A stretch of DNA of 64,000 nucleotides, from assembly GCA_028554755.1 (NCBI GenBank), contig JAPTOF010000001.1:6058501-6122500 (forward strand), in the 5' to 3' direction. Position numbers and translations under genes: made by a program. This document shows positions 10,839 through 21,560 of this stretch, piece after piece. Position 1 is the stretch's first letter. Each line of letters starts with the position of its first letter. The DNA comes from Cordia subcordata (Eukaryota; Streptophyta; Magnoliopsida; Boraginales; Cordiaceae). The notes beneath the pieces were generated by a model. The model was not told the origin of the DNA. It did not search any database and saw only the letters and a list, made by a program, of their open reading frames with translations.

Positions 10839-12655
10839 CAAGAATCCTTGTCCTCAGGGATTAAAGGCTGGAAATTGTTGTTTCAGGGTGTAAAGGTCCA
10901 TCCTTGTGGTGTCTTCTGGATGATTGTTAAACCATTTCACCAAGACCTGAGTGATTGATTTGTTGTTGAGAATGTCTCACCCGTTAATAATATCCTCAGG
11001 TTCCATGAGTATATGGCCATGGGCAAGGACGGACCCAAGATAAAATGTTGAGGGGGCCAAATATAAATAATATAAAATTTAAAAAGTGCAAATATTACAT
11101 ATTCATTGTTAAAATAGCCTCAAATTACTTGTAATATTTTACAATAAAGCACCTCATTCTTTCAAGTCACAAAAATCATCTATAAGTGAATTTACTGTAA
11201 ATGTTTCAGCAATTTTATATATATAGTAGCTATCAATTAGAGAGAAGTTCCTCTTTAATCTTGTTGTGGAGCTTATTTTTAATTATGTTCGTCATAAAAA
11301 ATGATTGTTTCATAGTAGCTATGGAAACTGAAAGAGTACGAATAAGAGCCGCTACTTTGTACACAAGAGAATAAATCTTGGCCTTTTTTGTTTTCACTAA
11401 CTATTGACAAAAATCAGAAATCATTGACAATTCTTTAAAATCAGAGCGTTCTCGCATATAATCATATTTAGCAAAATTCACATGATAGAATTTGTGTACC
11501 AATTGACAAATATCATCAAATTAATTTGAAAAAAAAGAATACATAAGGTTAATTGAAATTTGTAAATATATCAATTTAAAAAAATTAAATTACCATTTAT
11601 TAAATTAAATTTCCAATCTACATAAAAGGTTACCATTTACGTGTCCCTTTTCTTTTGTTGGGTGGTTTTTTTTTTTTTTTTGCAATGCACATTAGTTTTT
11701 CATGATACAAATTTGTTTGGTAAAGCGAAAAAAATTGGGTAGGGTTAGGGGAAGGGGGGACAGGGCCTCTCCCATACTATACATAGTTTTGTCACTGGCC
11801 ATGGGAGAATAGTGTCACTGGCAAGTTTGGTATAGATGGATGAGCTCCAATTTGCTTCTTCAGTTGTGAGATGTGGAATGTATGGTGGAATTTAGCCTGA
11901 GAAGGAGGTTGTGGTCGATAAACAACTTTGCCTACTCTTTTCTCATCAAGGAAGGCCCAAAGAATTTGGGTGCTAGCTTTTGATAAGAGTGACTCTCCTA
12001 TAGTGTTGTAACTTGACAAAAGTCCAATCTTTAGATTGTAATTTCCTTTCAGATCTACTTCTATCAACTTGTTAGTTCATTCTTACTTATGCATTGCTCA
12101 AGTGAAATTTGAGTAGCTTGATTGTTACCTCCCTAGCTTGCAGGCTCCTATCAACTACTTCCACCATTGAATCATGAAGGAGATATGGTAGATGAATAGG
12201 AGGTGCTGTGAGATGTGGTAAATGAGTAGGAGGTTCTTGTTTACACAACACCTCATAAGGTATGAGATGAATAGTTGAATGAAAAGTGGTATTATACCAC
12301 CATTTAGCTAAAGACAGCCATCTAAGTGACTCTTGAGGTCTATCACATGTCATACACCTCAAATACTACTCCAAATATCTATTTACCACCTAAGTTTGTC
12401 CATTAGCTGAGGGTGGTAAATAGTAAAGTGGTGGAGAGCTACTCCTTGAGCACTAAATAAGTTCTACCAAAATTTGTTTAGAGAGATTGCATTCCTATCA
12501 CTAAAAATAGGTTGGGCAGTCCATGGAGTTTATAGATGTTATCTAAGAAATCAATGATAGATTTAGTGTGTGGTTTTGGCAATCCTTTAATGAAATCAAT
12601 GTTGATATCTTGCCAAACTTTCTCAAGGACAAGAAGTGGTTTTCTATGGGCAAAA
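10839..12655 (-). pseudogene. Ty3/gypsy polyprotein remnant (integrase to C-terminus)
   Basis: Read on the minus strand in several frames, the pieces run in the order of a chromovirus-type gypsy polyprotein. First comes VWQDINIDFIKGLPKPH near 12640, the start of the integrase core. Then follow a stretch with ESLRWLSLAKWWYNTTFHS and VEVVDRSLQAREVTIKLLKF near 12150-12350, and KFHHTFHISQLKKQIGA near 11870. After the hAT insert, EPEDIING and ITQVLVKWFN, ending QQFPAFNP, correspond to the chromodomain-proximal C-terminus. Many frameshifts and stops separate them. The reverse transcriptase, gag and 5' LTR are absent. At about 12660 the sequence switches abruptly into the duplicated alcohol-oxidase intron unit. 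Confidence 0.88.
11024..11797 (-). mobile_element. hAT transposon remnant nested in the gypsy element
   Basis: The 774-bp insert is flanked by an exact 8-bp duplication, GCCATGGG (11016-11023 and 11798-11805), the length made by hAT transposases. Its left end reads CAAGGACGGACC and the reverse complement of its right end CAGTGACAAAAC, a degraded terminal inverted repeat. On the minus strand at about 11390-11230 a decayed coding stretch (AALIRTLSVSIATMKQSFF, then MTNIIKNKLHNKIKEE) resembles the C-terminal dimerisation region of hAT transposases related to zinc-finger MYM proteins. Removing the insert restores the gypsy reading order across the site. Confidence 0.82.
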
Positions 12656-12746
12656 TATTTGGGCCCACTTCATTGAATGGACATAGTTTATAAAATCCTT
12701 TAAGGCCCATGGTTATAGCATCTAAATTAAGGAACAAGAGAAAAGC

Positions 12747-12983
12747 CTATTTGGATTGGGTTTTTTCCTATGGAAAAGTTTTTTTTTTTTTTGAAAAAGA
12801 CATATTTTCTTTTGAGATAATTATTTTAATTAGATTTGAAAAAGTTAAAATTTTGAAAACAGAAACTCCATTTTTTTTTTTTTGCTTTTTTAAGAGGAAA
12901 AAAATTTTATCTTTTCAAAAAAATATTTTCTAAAAAAATTTTAGGGAAAAAAGTATTTTAAAAAAGCTAATCTAAACAAGCCC
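12747..12983. mobile_element. MITE-like element shared by the duplicated intron units
   Basis: Imperfect inverted ends, GCCTATTTGGATTGGG and GGGCTTGTTTAGATTAGC (reverse complement of the right end), enclose an A/T-rich interior. Diverged copies sit at the same place in the other units (about 14198-14428, 42280-42510, 43850-43985), and a relative lies in the functional gene's intron (49762-49971), so insertion predates the duplications. I could not define a target duplication. Confidence 0.55.
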
Positions 12984-15588
12984 AAGATGTTTCTTACAAA
13001 TCAAACTTATTTAATTTAAAGGAGAAGGAAGTGTAAAAAGATGAGAGATAATAGATAATTCTAGATGATTAAGAGCATTACAATATAGTTTGTTGTCGCA
13101 AACAATATTTAAGGGTGAAAGAATAATAATCATGTACTATCAAGAAAATCTTTATAGAAAAACAATAAAAAACTTTTAGGTAAAAACATATGGATTATTG
13201 AATGTCACCCTACCCACCCTTCTATTGATTGACCAGCTGTTTCTATTGACTTTTTTTTTAATAATTTCTTTTTGAAACAATCACTTCTTTTTTGCAATAA
13301 ATATCCAAACTAGTTTTTTTAAAAAAAAAAACTTGAAAATCTTTTTTAAAAAACCTCGGTCAACTTATTTTAAAAATTAAAAATTTCAATTTTTTTAAAA
13401 AAATACCTTTAACAAAAAGAAAAGACTTTTAAAGTCAATTCAAATAAGTCCCCAGGTTTTTCTTGATAGTAGTTGATTTTTCTTCTGGCCAGCATCTCCA
13501 GACAGGCCTTCTCAGCACAGGCTAGCCATTTACCCCACGAGCTACTTTAGGGTCATAGCTCAATGTGGAATATACGCTGCGAACTCGTCCCTCGAGTACG
13601 ACATTAATCCTAACAATCTATCTCCATAGTTTAAGTGGCCCAATGTTACTGGGCCAAATCTCTTAAGCAATATGGTCTATTAATACATTGAATGTAATTA
13701 ATTATTCAAAAATACTTAAACCACTAGTTAAACTAATAGTAATTCAAATTATTATCAATTAAATATAAATCTCATATAAAATTAAAGTAGGACGGTACAT
13801 CACGATATAGCTCCTGGCATAAGACTATGGAAGATTCAAGCAGCTGATTTTATGCTTTGGTCCTGACAATGCACGCCTAGAGTTTAATTACTCCAATGTG
13901 CGAGGCGGAGTATACTCAACTGCAATAAATGGCAACCTTCACCAAAATAAGCAAACACCATCATAATTGGATCTGCACATATGGGCCCTCACCTTGTTGA
14001 ATTATAAAAGAACTTGACGTTTGGTTTGCCCGTAACTTATTTTCTACTTGAGGCTATTTGGCAATTATGAATCAAGTTTAATTTTCTATGGGCATTTAAA
14101 AAAAAGCTCTTTGGACCCACTTCATAGAATAGAAAAAGTTTATAAAGTCCTCTAAAGCCCATGGTTTTAGCAAATTAGTTGGAGAACAAGAGAAAAGCCT
14201 GTTTGGACTGGGTTTTCTCCAATGGAAAAGTATTTTGATTGAAAAAGACACATTTTTCTTCTGAAATAATTATTTTATTTAGATTTCAAAAAATCTAAAA
14301 TTTTGAAGAAAAGAAATTCAAGTTTTTGGCTTCTTTTAGAAGCCAAAAATTTTAGCTTTTCAAAAAGATACTTTTTAAAAAATTTTACTAAGAGATGTAT
14401 TTTCAAAAAAGCCAATCTAGACGAGCCAAAAGTGTTTATCACAATTCAAATTTACTTAATTTAAAGGGGCAAGAAGTTTCAAAAGATGAGAGTTAATAGA
14501 TAATTCTAGAGTATCAAAAATATTATGGTAGAGTTGTTGTCACAAACCATATTTAAGTGTAAAGGAATAATAATCATGTACTATCGAGAAGCTCTTTATA
14601 GAAAAACACTCAAAAACTTTAAGCTAAAAACAACTGGATTATTGAATGTCACCCTACCCACCCTCCTATTGTCTGACCAAATGTTTCAATTGACCTTTTT
14701 TTTCATAAAAAATAATATTTTTGAAACAAGCATTTCTTTTTTGCAGTAAATATCCGAACTAGTTTTTTTTTAAATAAAAAAAGTTGAAAATCTTTTTAAA
14801 AACCTCACCTCAACTTTTTAAAAATTAAAAATTTCAATTTTTCAAAAAAAATATTTTAATTAAAAAAAATACTTTTTGAGTCAATTCAAATAAATCCTCA
14901 AGATTTTATTGATAGTAATTGATTTCCCTTCTGGCTGGCATCTCCAGACAAACCTCCTCATCGTAGGCTAGCCATTTACCACAGGAGCTACTTTAGGGTA
15001 TGGCTCAATGTGGAATATCCGTCGCAAACTCATCCCTCGAATACCATATTAGTCCTAACAATCTACGCTCATAGTTTACTGGCCCTATGTTACTCGGCCA
15101 AATATGCATACGCGGCATGGCCTATCAATATAATGAATTTAATTAATTAGTCTAAAATGCTTAGAACTCTAGCTAAAATAATAGTAATTCAAATTATTAT
15201 GAACTAAATGTAAATCTCATATAAAATTAAAGTAGGACGGTACATTACGATATAGCTCGTGACATAAGACTCTCGAAGATTTATGTTGTTGATTTTGTGC
15301 TTTAATTCGAAGATTGACAATCGATCATTTCTTTTATATCTCTAAATTCGTCATGTGGTTTTATCTTAGACACGAACAATATATACATTTTATTAGTAAA
15401 AATCTGAAGTCTAAATCTGGACATCTCAAATACCATAAAAAATGAGCAAGATTGAATGATTATCACTAGCTAAATATCAATATATAAAGAAAAAAACCAT
15501 TCATCACTTACCGCTCAGTAAAACTGTGATTTGAGCGTTTAAATTTATGTAACATAGTAAATTAATTTTACGCTTTAAATACTTACTG

Positions 15589-15940
15589 GTAAATGACAGG
15601 AGTGAGAATATCTCCTGGAAAGCTTTAGGCTACTGTGGACCAGACTCGGACTTCAAGAACCATCTGGAGAAAACCAAGGCAGCAAAAGAAATGGGACACC
15701 ACCAAGAACAAGAGGACGCAAACAAAGAGGAGCTGTTTGGACCCCTTTGCAAAGGACTTAGAAGCTTGAATCAAGCAAGGGAAATAGTCTTGGAAAAGCG
15801 ACAAAAACATGGCTTCACTGTTCTATTACCACATTGCAGTTACACTTAAAAGAAAATATCGAAATCTCCATCTTCTATCGAAATGTGATGCAGTGGCAGT
15901 AGGTTCCGGCTCTGGAGGTGGAGTCATAGCTGGGGCATTA
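15589..15940 (+). pseudogene. Long-chain alcohol oxidase fragment (5' part of exon 3)
   Basis: The sequence follows the start of exon 3 of the alcohol oxidase gene at 48804 closely: SWKALGYCGPDSDF, then NHLEKTKAAKEMGHHQEQED, ending in the first FAD-loop coding region (SGGGVIAG equivalent). It is then cut off and continues into unrelated AT-rich DNA. The acceptor CAG has become CTG, and several frameshifts and a stop (after the PHCSYT equivalent) disrupt it. It ends at the same base as the copy at 41435-41709, so both descend from one truncated fragment. It cannot encode an enzyme. Confidence 0.93.
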
Positions 15941-16370
15941 AATCTATTATAAACTTAGACATCCCGTGAGATAATTATGTCTTAACATAACAATAGCAAT
16001 TTAAAATGCAAAGATTCCTAATATTACTCCGCGTTAGGGGTATATTTTTAAATATATTAATGACTAAGTCAATTTTCTATAATCCTTATTTGGTTGTTCA
16101 GGATGCATAACTGCTTATCATAAGTTTACGTAAAATATGGGACTTTTCACATAACCAAAAGGTAAATAGTATATTTGTTAATAATTCTGGTCCACAAAAA
16201 CAGTTACCAGGCTTTCGTTTAACGGAGAATCTCTTGATGGAGAACAAAGAGATAAATTTTGTGAGCACACCTTTAACTTTAGTTCTTTAGTTTAATACTT
16301 TATATCGGAACAAACTCAGCCTTACACTTTGAAATATATCATAATTAAATAAATCAAGTTTTCGAGAGAC

Positions 16371-16373
<3 letters not shown>

Positions 16374-16418
<45 letters not shown>
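16374..16418. repeat. (TA)n microsatellite
   Basis: An uninterrupted run of TA dinucleotides lies between the oxidase and kinase fragments of the left duplication arm. The right arm has a shorter run at about 41313-41336. Confidence 0.95.
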
Positions 16419-16421
<3 letters not shown>

Positions 16422-16986
16422 TGAAGAAATTTAGGAGCACGAGATGAGGCCTCCGCATTGTGTGGTCCATTCAAACTGGTGTTATTATTTGTTATTGTTG
16501 TTACTTTTTTAAGGGTAGTTTATTTTTGGAGAAGAATCCTCGCGAGTATCGTCTCACAGAAACTTTCGAATTGTATCTAGAGGTTGAAAAGAAGAATTGT
16601 TTCAAAATTTTGCTAATCAATTAGCATATTTATTAATTCTCTACAAGTGCATATTGTTATTGTCGTTGTATATATAAAAAGATCCCAGTTGCGCTTGTAT
16701 TCATCCTGACTTGACCACTGCTTTTGTTGTTGGTTGTTTATTACAAAACTGGTGGTCCAATATTGACATAGCATGTGAATTCCACCAACTTGCACCTTAT
16801 GCTTATGCTTTTTATTTAATATACATACATACATACACATACCAGATAAACACAAACCACATATCGGTGCTTTTAGTAAAAGCAGACAAATCCAACGGTG
16901 GCTTGGTCCTGTTTCACCTAACACAGCTTTTTTCATCTTTTCATTTTGTTTTTGGATAAATATTGTTTTGGTATATGCTTATGTAA

Positions 16987-17040
16987 AATCTTAAATCTGA
17001 ATAAGTATATGATTCATATACTTATTCAGATTTTAAGATC
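16987..17040. repeat. Near-perfect hairpin, ~24-bp stem with 1-base loop
   Basis: AAATCTGAATAAGTATATGA is followed after a single T by its reverse complement TCATATACTTATTCAGATTT; outer bases pair as ATCTT/AAGAT with one bulged A. The corresponding site in the right arm (about 40435-40490) is related but diverged, so the palindrome is either decaying there or was perfected here. It lies just upstream of the kinase-leader-like sequence. It could be a foldback element remnant. Confidence 0.75.
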
Positions 17041-17547
17041 TTTAGATTTCAGATAAGTATATATCAGGGACGGCATAATTGTGCTGCCAGCTTCTGCTTC
17101 ACGTCTCTGAATCAGCTTCTGTTCAATTACAGAACAAAACAGAGGTGATTCATTGTCAAAGATCCGATTTTTACTAGAATTGGTATCATTGGTATGTGGA
17201 AAAAGTTAAATCTTTTTTTCCCCTTTATTTGTCAGCAGGAGATGGTGCTTCTCTGTGTTGGTTGTGATCTTCTTGTTGGCTTGATTACCTGGTATGGATG
17301 AAAATTTTTGTTATGTCGCGTTCTTGTTAATTCACTGTTGATGAGAGTTTAAAGGGATGTTATTTGGATCAAGTAGATGCAGGAATTGAATCTTGTTGGA
17401 TGGTTGGTTATCATTGTGTACTTTGAGATTCATTCCTTGGCTTGTTAATTGTTTAGGTATGGATGGAAAATGATATAGCTTTGAGTTTAATTTGGACAGA
17501 AATTTCATTCGATTGTCTAAAGAAATAAAGAGCACTGCTAAGTAATC

Positions 17548-18218
17548 ATGTGCTACTTTAGCTGTTGTATGAAGGATGACGTGCAGAAGGGTGCTGATAA
17601 TGGAGCATTCATGGCAAACAACAGGGCAGGTAATTCTTCATGATCAGTACTATGCTCCTTTCATTAGACTTAATCATACGCCAAAGTGAAATACTATTCA
17701 TTGTTGGGTTGGAGGGACTAGATCTTAGATGCTCAAGGGTATGTAGACCTGAAATTCGTAGTTGACATCTTTTAGTTTGAAGCTGGCATATGAAAGAGAT
17801 GCAATCACATTATCTGTTGTGTTGTTCACTTATGCCTTGCTCATTTCCATATACGTCATTACAACTGTTTTGGTCTTGTAACCACTGAAGCCTGCTAGTA
17901 AAAGTGCACCAGTGAAGAAAATCTTTGTGGGAGCTCTGTGTGATGAACTTGTTAAGATAGAATACTTTGTCAAACCAACCTGTGCTAAAAATTCTTGATC
18001 TGGTAGCTCACTTAAGTCCAGCTTTTTTTGTTGCTGCAGCCTTACTGTTCTTTAGGACACCATATTATACCCTCCAGTAAGACCCCTCTCCAATCAAAGC
18101 ATTTGAACCAAAAATATCTACTACATCCTTTAACTTTTCAACTGAAATATCAGAGACAGCAATAGGCTGGAAGGTCACAGTCCGTGTGTCCTCGGAGCTA
18201 CTTATGTGGTATGATAGC
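17548..18218. pseudogene. PTI1-like kinase fragment, exons 1 and 2 in opposite orientations
   Basis: Exon 1 is on the plus strand at 17548-17629: MCYFSCCMKDDVQKGADNG, then AFMANNRA, the Cys-containing N-terminus typical of PTI1-like kinases, followed by a GTAAT donor. Exon 2 is on the minus strand, 18218-17980. It reads GYHTT, a stop, VAPR, then after a frameshift TVTFQPIAV and [20 protein letters not shown], the glycine-rich loop region EGSYWRV, a stop, YGVLKNSKAA, and finally PDQEFLAQ before a GT donor. Functional family members have GEGSYGRVYYG here. The phases of the two exons agree, so they come from one gene, but exon 2 has been flipped. Leader-like sequence lies upstream of exon 1 (about 17070-17310). 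The remaining kinase domain is absent. Confidence 0.85.
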
Positions 18219-18250
18219 CTGCACTTTTACTTGCAAAGAACTCTTCACTG

Positions 18251-18884
18251 AACTTCAGTATTATGGAAGTATAAGCATCTAAGCATAACAAAATACAAAA
18301 TTTTCACTTTCAGGATAAGAAAATACAAATTCAGCAATAGTTTGATGTCTAAGCATTGTATGATGCGATTCTGCTAATTTAGTATAATGGCAATTAAGCA
18401 TGAAGGAGAATGATAAAGCACTGTTCTGGTTGGTTTCCATCATCCTGCCTATCATGGTCCTGCTTCTTTCATTCAACCTATTTTTGTTGACTGATTTCTT
18501 GCAGCTATTCGTGAGAGCATATATATGTAGGTGTATATTTATAGGTACATAAAATTGTTTACTTCTGGTTGTTGCTGCTATTTGCGTCCATATGCACATG
18601 TATAGATATCATGCGTGATAGTGTCTTGTGAGCAGTAAGCTTCAGGACCATCTGACAACCTTTTCCTCACTTTGCTCTTACTGGAGCCTTCCTCGAGTAA
18701 AAGGGATTGATTTCTTTCATTTCCTCTTCATCTTCTGTTTCCTTCCCACCCCCACCCCCCATGCTGTCCTGTCAATTTTGAAGTGTTAGGAGCTAAATTT
18801 GTATTGATTCTGTGCATCTATTTCTCATGTGAAGTTTATGATAACCAAATTCCTTTGAAAGATAATTACTTACTTACGCTGTGT
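18251..18884. other. Intergenic or former intron DNA, no feature seen
   Basis: This stretch lies between the end of the duplicated block and the first cullin-like exon. It contains no readable exon. Short ORFs here lack any recognisable motif. Confidence 0.5.
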
Positions 18885-19340
18885 GCTTGTTGGTAGTATA
18901 TACCAGTCAATTGCTTGAGAATGAGCATTCTAGATGTCACGTGTTACTTAGAGATGATAAGGTATTTGTTGCTCTATTTGATAGTTGAACACGCTTTCTC
19001 TATCTAATTACATGTGGAAACATGACTAATTTGTAGCCCAACTTCTATGTTCCTTTTCCCATGATTTCTAGGTTGATGATCTTTAAAGGGTGTGCAGGCT
19101 TGCTCCCGAAATTCCTAAAGGGTCAGAACCAGTTGTCAATATGTTCAAGCAGGTAATTTTTGTGTGAAATGAATTTTGAAGAGCGTCAAAGGAGGCCCTT
19201 GAGATCATATTATCTATAAGTTAATGTTATTAGAAAACAAGTTGTTTTTGGTAATACTTTTGGATGCTTTCTTAGTGCAGCATGTTAGTGCTGAAGGGGT
19301 GATTCTGGTCCAACAGGCCAGAGATGCATGAAGTAGGAAG
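18885..19340 (+). pseudogene. CUL1: Cullin-1-like fragment, three exons with introns retained
   Basis: Three consecutive exon remnants match the mid N-terminal region of plant cullin-1, the scaffold of SCF ubiquitin ligases. The first, about 18885-18961, reads VVYTSQLLENEHSRCHVLLR and DDK before a donor. The second, 19072-19152, reads VDDL, a TAA stop, then RVCRLAPEIPKGSEPVVNMF and KQ, and ends at a GTAATT donor. The third, 19281-19340, reads HVSAEGVILVQQARDA, TGA, SRK. The matching parental sequence as I remember it has DDKVEDLSRMYRL, IPKGLEPV and HVTAEGTALVQQAEDAA. Splice signals and exon order survive, so this came from genomic DNA and not from an mRNA copy. The stops show it is dead. I could not find the flanking cullin exons. 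Confidence 0.78.
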
Positions 19341-20117
19341 GTCAGTGTTTGATTCTTGATCTTATCTGTTTTAATTTGTTTGGCTTCTCTGATAAATTGT
19401 TTAACCATTAAGTTCCATATAGTGGTGAATAAAGGCTATATCTCTTATTCATGTATAGAAGGTGAACAATTTTCTTCAGCAGCTTTCAATTTTTTTCTTG
19501 GTTGAGTTTATTCACTTTTTTAAATGCTAATGACCCATCGGTGATATTATCTACTTAAAAGGGAAAGAGACTTATAGTAGTAATGTTGTCCTTTTGGCCT
19601 TTGGTTCCGTAAATGCATGGTTTGAGAATTATTTTGATCAGACTTGCCTTTTCTGGGGGTGGGTTTGTCAAGCATATCCGGGTTGTCTTTCTTTCTATGC
19701 ATGTCATGTATCCCTTTGTTCATGCTGCGTCTCGCGTGAACTACTCTTGGTTAAACTTTGGTTGTCCTAATATGTCTCGTTTTACAAAACCAATTTTGTT
19801 TATGATGTTTTCGGTCTCTGTCCAAAGAAGTGGTGTTTAAGTGCAATAAGGGTAGAAGAGAAGTCAAAACTGCTGAGAACATAGCCAATAAGAATATTGA
19901 TTGGATATTTGTGTTTTATAGGGTTGGTAAACTCCCTCAGATTAATCTTGTTCCTTTATTAGTTAAAGGAGAGCCTTATTATAGATAATAATCAAACTGT
20001 AAAATTAAAGGTCCTTGTAGTATTAATTAGCTCGATTTCTTGTTAATTTTGTCCTGGCTTGTAACAATTAATTATCTTCTACACACGGTAATGAGATAAT
20101 TCGAGATGAAATTTTGC

Positions 20118-20430
20118 AGGTATTTGGTCCGAATCGTCGGCGAGAAGACCTCCATGATCAGTCAGTTGTGTTGTTGTATTTGAAGTTTTAGTAGGCTATA
20201 ACTCCATTTTCTCCTATGGGCAAGCAAGAACTGGAAAAGGCTTATACAACGTAGAGAGGGGCTTATGTCGATTGGGTTCATATCCAAGTAATGCATTTAT
20301 GCTTATAGCAGTTCAGCAAATCTTTATGATATTAGGGGCCCAGCAAGTGGTATACAACATGAAACTTACGTTTGGAGCTGAAGAATGAGGAGGTAATAGA
20401 GCCAAAAGCATTGAGTTTTCATTCCATGAC
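20118..20430 (+). pseudogene. Kinesin-5-like motor domain fragment
   Basis: After a GCAG acceptor the plus strand reads VFGPNRRREDLHDQSV, and then, with stops and a frame change, SYGQARTGKGLYN. This is a decayed P-loop; functional kinesins have AYGQTGTGKTYTM. A second piece at about 20307-20400 reads AVQQIFMILGAQ, then YNMKLTF, and after a frame change LELKNEEVIEP, matching the region around LELYNEEI of plant kinesin-5 (BIMC) motors. Multiple stops and shifts rule out function. It is the third gene fragment in the 15.6-20.5 kb mosaic and, like the cullin piece, is absent from the right duplication arm. Confidence 0.75.
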
Positions 20431-21307
20431 CAACTGTTAATTGAATAATAATCATGCCTTTCTGCCTATTTTTGTTGATCTATTTATAACTCGTGGCTTT
20501 TTCTTTGGCATCTATTGTTTAGTTTTTTGTCATAGCTTCTCGATCACGTGTAAGTTCTATAGTCTGAAGCCTTTTAGTTGGTGGTTCTTCAATATTTAAA
20601 AGTTATAGTATGTTTGAATACTTTGAATCTCTTAGTAGTCTCCCTTTTCTAGTTTAATGTTTTTATTGGGAGAAACGACGCCTTCTTTCGGTATATTAAT
20701 AACAAAAAGATCAAGTACTTTTTTGCTGATTTTAGTTAAGCTGAAATTCCTACATAGTTTCTCTTAGTTATTTTCTAAATTGTAGTCTATTTCTGAATTA
20801 GTATGCTTGTCATTAGCTTTTTCTTTATATGCAGGTCATATTATGAATTAAACTCTAAGGTGGTTGTGAAGCAATAAGTTGAGGTGGATTTTCAGTAAAC
20901 AGAAGAAGGATATCATGGGATCATTTTTGTACATTGACATGACAGTTTGATTAAATAATGTCTCTAGATATCTTCTTTGGGTTCGGAGTTTCGCGTGAAC
21001 CAAGTGCCTCTTCTATACCTATCATGATTTTATCTAAAAGAAAAAAAAATCATAAGAACTAATCATACGCTATTATTACATACATTTTATTTTTTTGAAA
21101 GAAAAAGACATCTAGGTGGCTTGTTTTTGACATTGTCCCCTAATTTTTTTCCTCCTTTCTAGGTCCATCTATCATGTCTTTGTAGTTAAAATTTTATGGC
21201 TAATTTTACAGTTTTGGTTGATAGGGGTAAAATGGAGGGGATAAAGGAAAAAGGAATAGATAGTGAAATTTGTTCTATTGGAAATCACAAGTCAAATACA
21301 CATAAAA

Positions 21308-21445
21308 GAACCTGTTTGGAAAGTGTTTTTAAAAACTATTTTTCTTAAGATATGAGTTTGAAGAACGAAAAACAGAGAACATCTTTAGGTTGTTTTTAAT
21401 AAGTTTTGTTTTCAAAAAAAAAAAAAAAAAAGCCAAAAAACACAC
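21308..21445. mobile_element. Possible MITE upstream of the seven-exon gene
   Basis: A CCTGTTTGGAAAGTG-type left end followed by A/T-rich sequence and a long A run resembles the other TTTGG-ended MITEs in this window. The right end is unclear, so boundaries are rough. It lies about 100 bases upstream of the presumed promoter. Confidence 0.35.
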
Positions 21446-21499
21446 TCATCAGTGGTATTTTTGTGAAATAAAAAAACTATACAATGGCAATTTGGTCCC

Positions 21500-21560
21500 T
21501 AAACCCTAAATACACCTTATAACTTATATTATATGAAAATACTCTATCTCTCTCCTTCTC
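21500..21560 (+). promoter_or_regulatory. Probable core promoter of the seven-exon gene
   Basis: A telo-box-like AAACCCTAAA at 21501-21510 is followed by TTATATTATATGAAA (21524-21538) as a possible TATA region. A CT-rich stretch (CTCTATCTCTCTCC) then resembles plant transcription starts. It directly precedes the untranslated first exon. This is inference from position and composition. Confidence 0.5.

Larger units (their letters stand above)
12660..18250. repeat. Left arm of a ~5.6-kb inverted segmental duplication
   Basis: This block matches 39230-45010 in reverse complement over its whole length, with many small differences. From left to right it holds two diverged copies of an alcohol-oxidase intron unit (about 12660-13990 and 14000-15290), the 5' part of alcohol-oxidase exon 3 (15589-15940), AT-rich DNA with a TA microsatellite, the leader region and exon 1 of a PTI1-like kinase (17548-17629), and its inverted exon 2 (18218-17980). 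Matching landmarks include the strings around 13915-13990 versus 42690-42780, and 17070-17180 versus 40320-40410. The homology stops at about 18250, after a GCAAAGAACTCTTCACT string shared with 39230. Confidence 0.85.
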
